Positions 1-5,408 are shown, counted from the first letter of the stretch. The stretch is 8,381 nt of DNA from Ruminococcus sp. UBA3767 (GCA_002371625.1 DFFV01000003.1:1-8381), one strand, 5' to 3'. Translations and numbers: made by a program. Notes: a model not told the origin generated them from the letters alone.

Positions 1-628
1 CCTGCTCATACTTGAGGCAGCACATAAGTCTGCCGCAGGTACCCGAGATCTTGGTCGGGTTCAGCGAAAGCCCCTGCTCCTTTGCCATTTTTATAGAAAC
101 AGGCTGGAACTCCCCGAGAAATCTTGAACAGCAGAACGGCTGACCGCAGATACCAAGTCCGCCGAGCATTTTTGCTTCGTCCCTGACACCTATCTGTCTC
201 AGCTCTATCCTTGTTCTGAAAACTGAGGCAAGATCCTTGACAAGCTCACGGAAATCCACTCGGTTCTCGGCTGTGAAATAAAACAGCAGCTTGTTATTGT
301 CAAAGGTGCACTCAACATCTATAAGGTTCATTTTCAGCTTATGGGCTGCGATCTTTTCCTCACAGATCTTAAATGCGTCCTTTTCTTTGCGCTTATTGCG
401 TTCGATATGTTTAAGATCCTCATCGGTGGCAAGTCTGATTATCGGCTTGATGGGCGATGAAAATGTCTGCTCGTCGATCTGTCTGTCAACAACGGCAGCT
501 TCACCGCACTCAACTCCCCTTGCGGTCTCAACTATCACCTTATCGCCCTGCTTTACATCGTATCCCGCAGGATCGAAATAATAGACCTTTCCGACGCTTT
601 TAAAACGAACTCCTATTATTTTCAGCAT
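1..628 (-). CDS. ricT: RicT / YaaT-like PSP1-domain protein (3' end cut by the window edge)
   Basis: This is the N-terminal 209 residues of a PSP1-domain protein read leftward off the window. In B. subtilis RicT (YaaT) forms the RicAFT (YmcA-YlbF-YaaT) complex, which binds Fe-S clusters, assists RNase Y-dependent mRNA processing and affects the Spo0A phosphorelay. The chain begins MLKIIGVRFKSVGKVYYFD and reaches the family's most conserved block: GICGQPFCC at 159-167, LGEFQPVSIKMAKEQGLSLN at 171-190 and SGTCGRLMCCLKYE at 195-208. Cys161, 166, 167, 198, 203 and 204 are the expected cluster-region cysteines. B. subtilis YaaT has about 275 residues, so roughly 65 are missing beyond the edge. The ATG lies 13 bases after the holB stop, behind an AGAAAGGAAAG ribosome site, so it is the distal gene of the operon seen here. 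The family call is very secure. A role in sporulation or competence in this organism is inference. Confidence 0.93.
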   Translation of the reverse strand, partial: MLKIIGVRFKSVGKVYYFDPAGYDVKQGDKVIVETARGVECGEAAVVDRQIDEQTFSSPIKPIIRLATDEDLKHIERNKRKEKDAFKICEEKIAAHKLKMNLIDVECTFDNNKLLFYFTAENRVDFRELVKDLASVFRTRIELRQIGVRDEAKMLGGLGICGQPFCCSRFLGEFQPVSIKMAKEQGLSLNPTKISGTCGRLMCCLKYEQ

Positions 629-641
629 AAATCTTTCCTTT

Positions 642-1643
642 CTATTTTACAGCCTGTGAAAGCCTTGCGGCGAGGCTGTTAAGTGTCAATGCGAGGTTGC
701 AGTTGGCATCTATCCTGTTGATATGTTCGCACAGTATATCATAAAGCTGCACACCGCCCTGCGCCGAGATGACCTCTGCGAGCTTTCGTGCGCCCTGCTC
801 ATAGCAGCTTACAAATGCTGTGGTATCCGTTTGCCCGACATGGAACAGGCTTGCATCGGCACAGATCTCGCTGAGCAATTCAAGCGCTGCCCTTGCGTTT
901 TGCTTATTCGATGAGATACCAGCCATTGCTCTGAGCAGCAGATACTCATCGCCCGAGGTGACGGCATCACACAAGGCTCTTGCTTTTTCGGCATTGTCGG
1001 CAAAGCCGCTGCCCTGAACAAATGCTGTGCACCTGCCTATATTTCCTCTGCCTGCGCTGACGGCAAGAGCAAGCTCCTGCTCGGTCTTATCGGGGAAAGC
1101 TCCCCTGAGATATTCAAGGCACTCCTGCTCGGTCACGCTTGTGACGGCAAGTGAAAGTGTTCTTGAAATTATCGTCGGCAGGAAGATCTCCTTGCTGCGA
1201 GCGGTCATTATAACAACAACGTGCTCGGGCGGTTCTTCTATCAGCTTGAGCAGGATATTCTGCACTGCGGTCACGGTATTGACCGAGCGGTCAAGGTCGG
1301 GTATGATATAGACCTTATATCTGCTCTCGTTAGGCATTACAACGCTGTCGGAAACTATCGGTCTTATCGACTCATCTATGATATAGTTCCCGTTAGCATT
1401 GGCCTGAACGTTGATGATATCCGGGTGTGCCTCGTGCATGGCCATAAGGCAGGACTTGCATTTTCCGCAAGGCTCGCCGTTATGCTCTTCACAAAGATAG
1501 GCAGCTGCGATGTAATGTGCAAGGTGCTTTTTCCCAAGACCGGTCTCACCGTGTATCATTATAGAGCGCTGCTCTTTATTCTTGGTTATCATTTTGCGGA
1601 TAAGCCCGACTATGTGGGCGTTTCCGACCATTTTAAGCTCCAT
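642..1643 (-). CDS. holB: DNA polymerase III delta-prime subunit (clamp loader)
   Basis: This 333-residue protein is the delta-prime subunit of the DNA polymerase III clamp loader, which opens and loads the sliding clamp together with DnaX and delta. Visible in order: a P-loop GETGLGKK at 32-39, where Lys39 replaces the usual Thr/Ser; a zinc module Cys51-x7-Cys59-x2-Cys62-x2-Cys65; a degenerate Walker B strand VYIIPDLDRS at 111-120; the NILLKLIEEPPEH block at 129-141; and ISRT at 159-162, in the place of the SRC arginine-finger motif. The unusual P-loop fits a subunit that in characterised clamp loaders does not hydrolyse ATP. It lies 8 bases after darA. The start is uncertain. The first ATG (1643) matches the MEFKxIIGN-like start of homologs but has a poor ribosome site. 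The ATG at 1631 (residue 5) has GGAG six bases upstream. The identity is secure. Confidence 0.93.
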   Translation of the reverse strand: MELKMVGNAHIVGLIRKMITKNKEQRSIMIHGETGLGKKHLAHYIAAAYLCEEHNGEPCGKCKSCLMAMHEAHPDIINVQANANGNYIIDESIRPIVSDSVVMPNESRYKVYIIPDLDRSVNTVTAVQNILLKLIEEPPEHVVVIMTARSKEIFLPTIISRTLSLAVTSVTEQECLEYLRGAFPDKTEQELALAVSAGRGNIGRCTAFVQGSGFADNAEKARALCDAVTSGDEYLLLRAMAGISSNKQNARAALELLSEICADASLFHVGQTDTTAFVSCYEQGARKLAEVISAQGGVQLYDILCEHINRIDANCNLALTLNSLAARLSQAVK

Positions 1644-1651
1644 CGTCTGCG

Positions 1652-1975
1652 TTAAACCTGCTCAAAGCGCTCAATATCGGTAACGAAGATAGTTGCGCCG
1701 CCAACGGTTATCTCGACAGGCTCAGCCTGCTGATATCCCGTTTCAAGTATCTCGGAAGCGGGAACGACCTGCTTTCTTTTCTTGGAATAGGACTTGCATA
1801 TCTCGATGACCTTATCGACAAGCTCATCGGCACAGCATATCATAAAGGTGGTGTTTCCCTTTGAAAGAAAACCGCCTGTTGAGGCGAGCTTGGTAGCCCT
1901 TATGCCTGCGCTTGAAAGTCCTTTATTTACGGTATAAGCATCATCGCTTCCCACTATTGCATAAACAAGTTTCAT
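1652..1975 (-). CDS. darA: DarA (PstA/YaaQ), PII-like cyclic-di-AMP receptor
   Basis: This 107-residue PII-like protein belongs to the DarA/PstA/YaaQ (DUF970) family of cytoplasmic trimers that bind cyclic-di-AMP between subunits. Their downstream target is not known. It begins MKLVYAIVGSDD, carries the hallmark RATKLASTGGFLSKGNTTFM at 26-45, and ends with the VEITVGGATIFV strand at 87-98. Residues reported to contact the nucleotide in S. aureus PstA are present (Arg26, Thr28, Gly35-Phe36-Leu37, Asn41), but positions usually Asn24 and Gly47 are Gly24 and Cys47 here. The start is set at 1975, not the in-frame ATG at 1996, because AAGGAGGAG lies directly before the 1975 ATG and homologs begin MKL. 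It sits 36 bases after the decarboxylase and 8 bases before holB. B. subtilis has the same yaaQ-holB neighbourhood, but with yaaR in between. Confidence 0.94.
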   Translation of the reverse strand: MKLVYAIVGSDDAYTVNKGLSSAGIRATKLASTGGFLSKGNTTFMICCADELVDKVIEICKSYSKKRKQVVPASEILETGYQQAEPVEITVGGATIFVTDIERFEQV

Positions 1976-1978
1976 ATT

Positions 1979-1987
1979 CTCCTCCTT
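1979..1987 (-). promoter_or_regulatory. Ribosome binding site that fixes the darA start
   Basis: On the minus strand AAGGAGGAG sits three bases before the ATG at 1975, with its GGAGG core about five to seven bases away. It lies inside the longer reading frame from the upstream ATG at 1996. That site and the homologs' MKL start make 1975 the real start. Confidence 0.85.
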
Positions 1988-2011
1988 GAAATTCAAGCAT
2001 ATACATATATA

Positions 2012-3346
2012 TTATAGCACATTCACCTGAAAAATGCTATACTTTTTCATAATTTTTATTATGTCCTCGCTTATCACTTCTCCGCTGACGACCACGGGAA
2101 CTGACGGCTGGCAGGCTGTGACTGTCATAGCGCAGACTCTGCCGAGGGAATCATCAACATTTACGCTCTCCCACGGCAGAAAAGCGGCAGCACGCATGGA
2201 CATTTTTCTTTCGGCAGGAACAACAGGCGGAAAGCTGTTTATGAGCGGCGGCTTTATGCTTATTGCCGCAAGTGCATTTTCAAGCCGTTCAAAGTCACTT
2301 TCGGTATTATAAACGCCTGCCATGAGCACGACATATTCCCTGTCACTGTACTCGGGTTCAATGGAATACTGCCTGAGAAGCTCGGCAAGCTCGGTGCCGC
2401 TATGACCGCACTTTGCTGCACAGATAGTCAGCTTTGTTTTCTCGTTTCCGCAAAGCGCCCAGCCAAGTGAGGTGAGCTTTTGCCTGCATTTATCAACACG
2501 CTTTACCAGCTCAGCGAGCCTTTGGGCGAACTCACCCGATGCGAGCATATCACCGCAAAGGTCAAGGCTTTGCAGGAGAAGATAGGACGGGCTTGTTGAG
2601 GCAAACATTGACATAACGTTCCTTGCGGCTTTGGAGAAAAGCTGCGGTGCTGTTTTTGAGATGTGCAGGTATGCAGTCCCCGTGCAGCAAGGCAGCGTTT
2701 TATGCGCAGAATCGCAGCACATATCCGCACCGAGTGAGATAGGGTGAGCGTTTTCCTCAAGAAAGGCAAGGTATGCGCCGTGGGCGTTATCGACAAGCAG
2801 CGGCTTATCAAAGCTGTGGCATATCTTTGCGATAGCCTGTATATCGGCTGTATTGCCGAGATAATCGGGGCTGGTGACATAACAGCAGGTCACATCGGGG
2901 TGCGCTTTGAGCGCATTTTCAATAAGCTGCGGTGTTATATTTGCACTGCATATACTTTCCGAATACGGCTGAGGGTAAAGCCAGACAACATTTATATCAA
3001 GCAGGATACAGCCGTCGATAAAGGCTTTATGCACATTCCTCGGTGCAAGGACGGTCGGCTGTGTATCGCCTGCCATAAGCCTGATGATGCCAAGCATAGT
3101 TTTTATGCACAGCGTTGAACCTTCGGTAGAAAACAAAGTATCAGCTGCACCAAAGGCTGCGGCGGTCTGCCTTTCGCTTTCGCCGATTATGCCGCTTGCT
3201 TCATAGAGATAGTCTGCGCCCTTAATCTCGGTAATATCACGCTGTTCAAACCCAAGCAGGCCCTTTCCCTTATGCCCCGGCATAAAGAAGCGTGAAACTT
3301 TGCTGTTACAGCAGTTTTCCACAAAATCAATTATCGGTGTTGCCAA
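2012..3346 (-). CDS. Orn/Lys/Arg decarboxylase-like PLP enzyme (YaaO/SpeA-type)
   Basis: This is a 444-residue fold-type I PLP protein of the Orn/Lys/Arg decarboxylase family, similar in type to B. subtilis YaaO and SpeA. Family members decarboxylate basic amino acids to polyamine precursors; the substrate here is unknown. Seen in order: MPGHKGK at 22-28; STEGST at 73-78, in the cofactor phosphate region; VDNAHG at 185-190, with Asp186 for the pyridine nitrogen and His189; and DSAHKTLPC at 212-220, where Lys216 should form the Schiff base. The C-terminal domain aligns (SMRAAAF, SLGRVCA), but the usual YPPGIP-x3-PGE is degraded to CQPSVPVVVSGE at 412-423. Translation starts at TTG, with AGGGAGGA seven bases upstream, two bases after the stop of the preceding gene, so the two are probably translationally coupled. 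In B. subtilis yaaO also lies upstream of yaaQ. The family is secure; the activity is not. Confidence 0.87.
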   Translation of the reverse strand: MATPIIDFVENCCNSKVSRFFMPGHKGKGLLGFEQRDITEIKGADYLYEASGIIGESERQTAAAFGAADTLFSTEGSTLCIKTMLGIIRLMAGDTQPTVLAPRNVHKAFIDGCILLDINVVWLYPQPYSESICSANITPQLIENALKAHPDVTCCYVTSPDYLGNTADIQAIAKICHSFDKPLLVDNAHGAYLAFLEENAHPISLGADMCCDSAHKTLPCCTGTAYLHISKTAPQLFSKAARNVMSMFASTSPSYLLLQSLDLCGDMLASGEFAQRLAELVKRVDKCRQKLTSLGWALCGNEKTKLTICAAKCGHSGTELAELLRQYSIEPEYSDREYVVLMAGVYNTESDFERLENALAAISIKPPLINSFPPVVPAERKMSMRAAAFLPWESVNVDDSLGRVCAMTVTACQPSVPVVVSGEVISEDIIKIMKKYSIFQVNVL

Positions 3347-3348
3347 AT

Positions 3349-3663
3349 TCAGTCCTCCCTGCTGCGCTTTTCAAGGCTTGAGATAAGCTCGTGAGTTTTC
3401 ATCGCCCTGATGATATTGTTTCTTCCCCGAGCGATAGTTCGTGAAACGGTGGACTTTGCCACGCCGCACCTGAGCGCTATCTGCTCCATAGTCATTTTCT
3501 GCTTAAAATACATGATAAGGTACTGCTTCTGCTTTTCGGTAGCGCTTTCAAACAGCGCACGGGTAACTGCGATGCGGTCAGCCGAGGGCGCTTCAGCCCG
3601 TGAAAAGATATCCTCCGAAACATAGCTGTCTATGTCGGTCAATGTTAGCCTTTTGTGCCTCAT
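3349..3663 (-). CDS. Sigma-70 region 4-like helix-turn-helix protein
   Basis: This is a 104-residue cytoplasmic DNA-binding protein heading the leftward operon. Residues 41-87 read like sigma-70 region 4 or a related simple HTH: TEKQKQYLIMYFKQKMTMEQ, then IALRCGVAKSTVSRTIARGR. Region 2 of sigma (core and -10 binding) is absent, so it is more likely a small regulator than a working sigma factor. The N-terminal 40 residues are charged and unrecognised. The frame stays open to an ATG at 3765, but that lies upstream of the promoter at 3728-3755. The first well-placed ATG on the transcript is at 3663, with AGAGAGG 14 bases before it, a rather long spacing. An ATG at 3729 would sit in the -10 box itself. 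The last codons contain the ribosome site of the decarboxylase. The targets are unknown; autoregulation is a plausible inference. Confidence 0.72.
   Translation of the reverse strand: MRHKRLTLTDIDSYVSEDIFSRAEAPSADRIAVTRALFESATEKQKQYLIMYFKQKMTMEQIALRCGVAKSTVSRTIARGRNNIIRAMKTHELISSLEKRSRED
3353..3360 (-). promoter_or_regulatory. Ribosome binding site for the TTG-started decarboxylase
   Basis: AGGGAGGA on the minus strand is formed by the final codons of the HTH gene, whose TGA stop (3349-3351) lies two bases before the TTG start (3344-3346). The strong site supports the non-ATG start and implies coupled translation of the two genes. Confidence 0.8.
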
Positions 3664-3727
3664 TTTATGGTCTTTAACCTCTCTTAACAAAAAGTTTACA
3701 ATTTTATATCTCAAATTATTCAATAAC

Positions 3728-3755
3728 ATTATACCACATCTTGTGCTTTTTTCAA
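3728..3755 (-). promoter_or_regulatory. Sigma-A promoter with extended -10 for the leftward operon
   Basis: On the minus strand TTGAAA (3755-3750) is followed after 16 bases by TATAAT (3733-3728), with TG one base before the -10 box (TGGTATAAT). An A/T-rich stretch lies just upstream of the -35. Predicted transcription begins near 3721, after the in-frame ATGs at 3765 and 3729, which is why the HTH gene is started at 3663. Confidence 0.82.
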
Positions 3756-3778
3756 GAGAAAACACAATATAATTATTA

Positions 3779-3788
3779 TTTGTTCAAA
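3779..3788. repeat. Imperfect palindrome TTTGTTCAAA
   Basis: This TTTG-TT-CAAA sequence differs by one base from the perfect palindrome at 3811-3820. It lies 24 bases upstream of the leftward -35 box. It could be a protein binding site, but at this length in A/T-rich DNA it could also be chance. Confidence 0.3.
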
Positions 3789-3807
3789 TCAAGGGAAATT
3801 TATCGGA

Positions 3808-3823
3808 CAGTTTGTACAAAATG
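3808..3823. promoter_or_regulatory. Palindrome with perfect TTTGTACAAA core; possible operator
   Basis: The core at 3811-3820 is a perfect 10-base palindrome, and two further base pairs match outside one mismatch. It ends 6 bases before the -35 box of the rightward promoter, where a bound protein could activate or block polymerase. Neither the protein nor its function is known. Candidates in the window are the WYL regulator and the sigma-4-like protein. Confidence 0.42.
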
Positions 3824-3826
3824 CAC

Positions 3827-3855
3827 TTGAATTTTCGGAAAATGTGTGATATAAT
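3827..3855 (+). promoter_or_regulatory. Sigma-A promoter with extended -10 for the DUF896-WYL operon
   Basis: TTGAAT at 3827-3832 is followed after exactly 17 bases by a perfect TATAAT at 3850-3855, with the extended element TGATATAAT. The expected transcription start is near 3862, which gives a leader of about 185 bases before the first gene at 4047. Confidence 0.85.
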
Positions 3856-3879
3856 GTCACTTGTAACCGAAAAAGAACG

Positions 3880-3897
3880 TTTTGTTGTACACCAAAA
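3880..3897. promoter_or_regulatory. 18-base near-palindrome TTTTGTTGTACACCAAAA; possible operator
   Basis: Eight of nine pairs of this inverted repeat are complementary, around a TGTACA centre like that of the palindrome at 3811-3820. It lies about 18 bases downstream of the predicted transcription start, a common place for repressor sites. The two centres are 73 bases apart. The binding protein is unknown. Confidence 0.42.
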
Positions 3898-3956
3898 TAA
3901 AAAGATATATATAATAAACACAATGGGTACGCAAAGTGATATTTTTCGGACACAAA

Positions 3957-4023
3957 GGATAGTATTGTGTAAGCTATCCGACTATCTGAACGGATATGAC
4001 ACCAAAAAGACCGGGCGTATCCG
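3957..4023 (+). promoter_or_regulatory. Leader with mutually exclusive hairpins before the DUF896 gene
   Basis: GGATAG (3957-3962) can pair with CTATCC (3974-3979). TATCCG (3975-3980), sharing those bases, can instead pair with CGGATA (3991-3996). CGGATATG (3991-3998) can in turn pair with CGTATCCG (4016-4023, one G-U), which ends three bases before the AAGGAG ribosome site at 4027-4032. The first and third helices are compatible, and the second excludes both. This is the logic of an attenuator or translational switch, but the helices are short, no known riboswitch was recognised and no U-tract follows. Confidence 0.35.
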
Positions 4024-4046
4024 CATAAGGAGAAGTGTAAAAATTT

Positions 4047-4268
4047 ATGGAGAAGAAAAAGCTGGACAGATTGTCCGAGCTGACTGCGATCTCAAGAAAG
4101 AGAGAGCTCACATCTGACGAAAAGGCAGAGCGTGAGTGTCTTCGTAATGAGTATCGTGCGGGTGTCGTATCTAATCTTACGGCACAGCTGGACAACACGG
4201 TGATACTGCGTGCTGACGGCACCAGGATCATGGTGAAGGATCTGAAACGTAGCGGGGAGGAATCTTAA
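4047..4268 (+). CDS. DUF896 / UPF0291 (YnzC-family) small protein
   Basis: This 73-residue cytoplasmic protein starts MEKKKLDRLSELTAISRKRE, then LTSDEKAERECLRNEYRAGV, matching the compact two-helix hairpin of the DUF896 (UPF0291) family. In B. subtilis ynzC belongs to the LexA-controlled yneA-yneB-ynzC operon; its biochemical role is unknown. The C-terminal half (NLTAQLDNTVILRADGTRIM) continues beyond the helical pair and has no motif I recognise. AAGGAG lies 14 bases before the ATG, longer than usual, and the leader hairpins run nearly up to it, so translation may be controlled. The stop is one base before the GTG start of the WYL regulator, so the two form an operon. The family call is good; the function is unknown. 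Confidence 0.82.
   Translation: MEKKKLDRLSELTAISRKRELTSDEKAERECLRNEYRAGVVSNLTAQLDNTVILRADGTRIMVKDLKRSGEES
4254..4260 (+). promoter_or_regulatory. Ribosome binding site for the GTG-started WYL gene
   Basis: GGGGAGG lies within the last codons of the DUF896 gene, nine bases before the GTG at 4270. It supports this start over the internal ATG at residue 14 and suggests coupled translation. Confidence 0.82.
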
Positions 4269-4269
4269 A

Positions 4270-5259
4270 GTGGCCGGTTTATCAAGACAGAAACAGAAAT
4301 TGCTGACCATGAAACAGTATTTTGAGCAAAAGACCGATGATGAGCATTCCATTACAGGAAACAGGCTTATCGAGATCCTTTCTCAATACGGTATCAAGGC
4401 AGAGCGTAAAACCATTTACGATGATATCAAAACACTTTGCGACAGCGGTATGGACATTGAGATAACCAAGGACGGTCACTCAAATGCTTATTACTTAGGT
4501 GCAAGGACCTTTCAGGACGAGGAGCTTTTCGTTCTGGTGGATGCGATAGCATCGTGCAGATTTCTCACCAAGAAAAAATCGCAGGAGCTGATAGCAAAGA
4601 TACAGGGGCTGACCTCTGAATACAAAGCAAAGCAGCTCAAGCGTGACGTATTCGTAAATAACCGCTCTAAAGCTATGAACGAGGCGGTATACTACAATCT
4701 TAACAAGGTGCAGGAAGGAATATTCGAGAAAAAGACTATTTCATTCCAGTATTATGACTACACCTTCAATAAGAAAAAGATCCTCAAGCATGACGGCGAG
4801 GTATACACCGTATCACCTTTCGTTACCGTTTGGGAAGAGGATAATTACTATCTTGTGTGCTACTGCAACAAGCACGAGAAGATATGCCGTTACAGGATAG
4901 ACAGAATGGCTAATGTTTCGGTCAACTCAGGCGAAAAGCGCCGTGAGCTTACAGCTGATGAAAAACTGGAGGTAACAAACTGCCAGTCGGTCTACAGTAT
5001 GTACGGCGGTGAGACACAAACAGTTACCCTTGAATTCGATAACACTCTGCTTTCGACCGTTATCGACAGATTTGGTGAAAAGATAGTTTGTCATCAGAAT
5101 TCAGACCACACCTTCTACATAAACGTCGATGTTCAGATCTCACCTACCTTCTGGGGCTGGCTGTTCAAGTTCGGCACAAAGGCAAAGGTCACCGCACCCG
5201 AAAAGGTCGTTGAAATGGCAAAGAGCACTCTTGAAGAGATAAGAGCGTGCTACGAATAA
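4270..5259 (+). CDS. WYL-domain transcriptional regulator
   Basis: This 329-residue protein has the standard layout of a WYL regulator. An N-terminal winged helix-turn-helix (about 5-77) has a recognition helix around ERKTIYDDIKTLCDSG (45-60) and the wing ITKDGHSNAYYLG (65-77). A linker follows, then the WYL ligand-sensing domain (about 135-215) and a C-terminal WCX-type domain (about 246-326). In the WYL core (VSPFVTVWEEDNYYLVCYCN, 181-200) the triad reads Tyr193-Tyr194-Leu195, so the tryptophan is replaced by tyrosine. The basic residues that usually contact ligand follow in CRYRIDRM (206-213; Arg207, 209, 212). Characterised relatives (PafBC, DriD) sense single-stranded DNA or similar ligands and respond to DNA damage; others regulate unrelated genes. 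It is cotranscribed with the DUF896 gene and ends before a strong terminator. Its targets are not shown by sequence; its own promoter and the ABC transporter downstream are candidates. Confidence 0.9.
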   Translation: MAGLSRQKQKLLTMKQYFEQKTDDEHSITGNRLIEILSQYGIKAERKTIYDDIKTLCDSGMDIEITKDGHSNAYYLGARTFQDEELFVLVDAIASCRFLTKKKSQELIAKIQGLTSEYKAKQLKRDVFVNNRSKAMNEAVYYNLNKVQEGIFEKKTISFQYYDYTFNKKKILKHDGEVYTVSPFVTVWEEDNYYLVCYCNKHEKICRYRIDRMANVSVNSGEKRRELTADEKLEVTNCQSVYSMYGGETQTVTLEFDNTLLSTVIDRFGEKIVCHQNSDHTFYINVDVQISPTFWGWLFKFGTKAKVTAPEKVVEMAKSTLEEIRACYE

Positions 5260-5266
5260 CGTTTTT

Positions 5267-5331
5267 AGGCTGTTTACCGCAGCTTGTGTAAAAATTCCTG
5301 AGGCGAGCAAGAGAGAAAATAACTTCAGGGA
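5267..5331 (+). other. Structured 3' untranslated region after the WYL gene
   Basis: Two hairpins precede the terminator. AGGCTG (5267-5272) pairs with CAGCTT (5280-5285). TTCCTGAGG (5295-5303) pairs with CTTCAGGGA (5323-5331), with two G-U pairs. With the terminator this makes three consecutive stem-loops in about 90 bases. It may protect the mRNA 3' end or form a small RNA. No known RNA family was recognised and no promoter was found inside it. Confidence 0.35.
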
Positions 5332-5360
5332 AAGTCCGGCTTAACCGCCGGACTTTTTTT
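5331..5360 (+). terminator. Rho-independent terminator of the DUF896-WYL operon
   Basis: AAAGTCCGGC (5331-5340) and GCCGGACTTT (5347-5356) form a perfect 10-base-pair stem with a 6-base loop, and the right arm runs into seven Ts (5354-5360). It separates the operon from the ABC transporter, which has its own promoter 72 bases further on. Confidence 0.95.
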
Positions 5361-5390
5361 GCTATTGTAACACATTAAAGCGCTCAGATA

Positions 5391-5408
5391 ATATTCGTTT
5401 TGGAATAT
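5391..5408. promoter_or_regulatory. Inverted repeat ATATTC-N6-GAATAT upstream of the ABC promoter
   Basis: Two perfect 6-base arms are separated by six bases, ending 23 bases before the -35 box at 5432. The position suits an activator or repressor site for the transporter gene. It does not resemble the TGTACA-centred palindromes near 3815 and 3888, so a shared regulator is not indicated. Short arms in A/T-rich DNA make chance a real possibility. Confidence 0.35.

Larger units (their letters stand above)
3664..4046. other. Divergent intergenic control region (383 bases)
   Basis: No convincing gene lies in this stretch. It holds two sigma-A-type promoters pointing outward (minus 3755-3728, plus 3827-3855), three related short palindromes, and the long leader of the rightward operon with competing hairpins. 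An open frame of about 100 codons at 3812-4117 has no ribosome site, begins within the promoter, overlaps the next gene and has no recognisable family, so it is not called. Confidence 0.75.

Noticed and set aside
1221..1655. 144-codon plus-strand frame antisense to holB
   Set aside because: It is a shadow of a conserved gene on the other strand, with no recognisable domain.
2503..3118. Open frames of about 125 codons overlapping the decarboxylase gene (one in another minus-strand frame, one antisense)
   Set aside because: Both lie inside the decarboxylase gene, have no recognised domain and no plausible ribosome site.
3664..3765. 34-residue N-terminal extension of the sigma-4-like protein
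   Set aside because: Its start at 3765 is upstream of the -35 box at 3750-3755, so it would not be on the transcript.
3874..3888. Possible LexA box (GAAC...GTTG) upstream of the DUF896 gene, suggested by the SOS control of ynzC in B. subtilis
   Set aside because: The Firmicute LexA site needs GAAC-N4-GTTC. Here the half-sites are five bases apart or mismatched, so the match is too poor.
3812..4117. Open frame of 101 codons on the plus strand between the divergent promoters
   Set aside because: Its first ATGs lie in or before the promoter elements, it has no ribosome site, it overlaps the well-supported DUF896 gene by about 70 bases, and its product matches no family I recognise.
5325..5353. 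Resemblance of GGGAAAGTCCGG to a conserved stretch of bacterial RNase P RNA
   Set aside because: The rest of the RNA is missing and the sequence is fully explained as the left arm of an intrinsic terminator.
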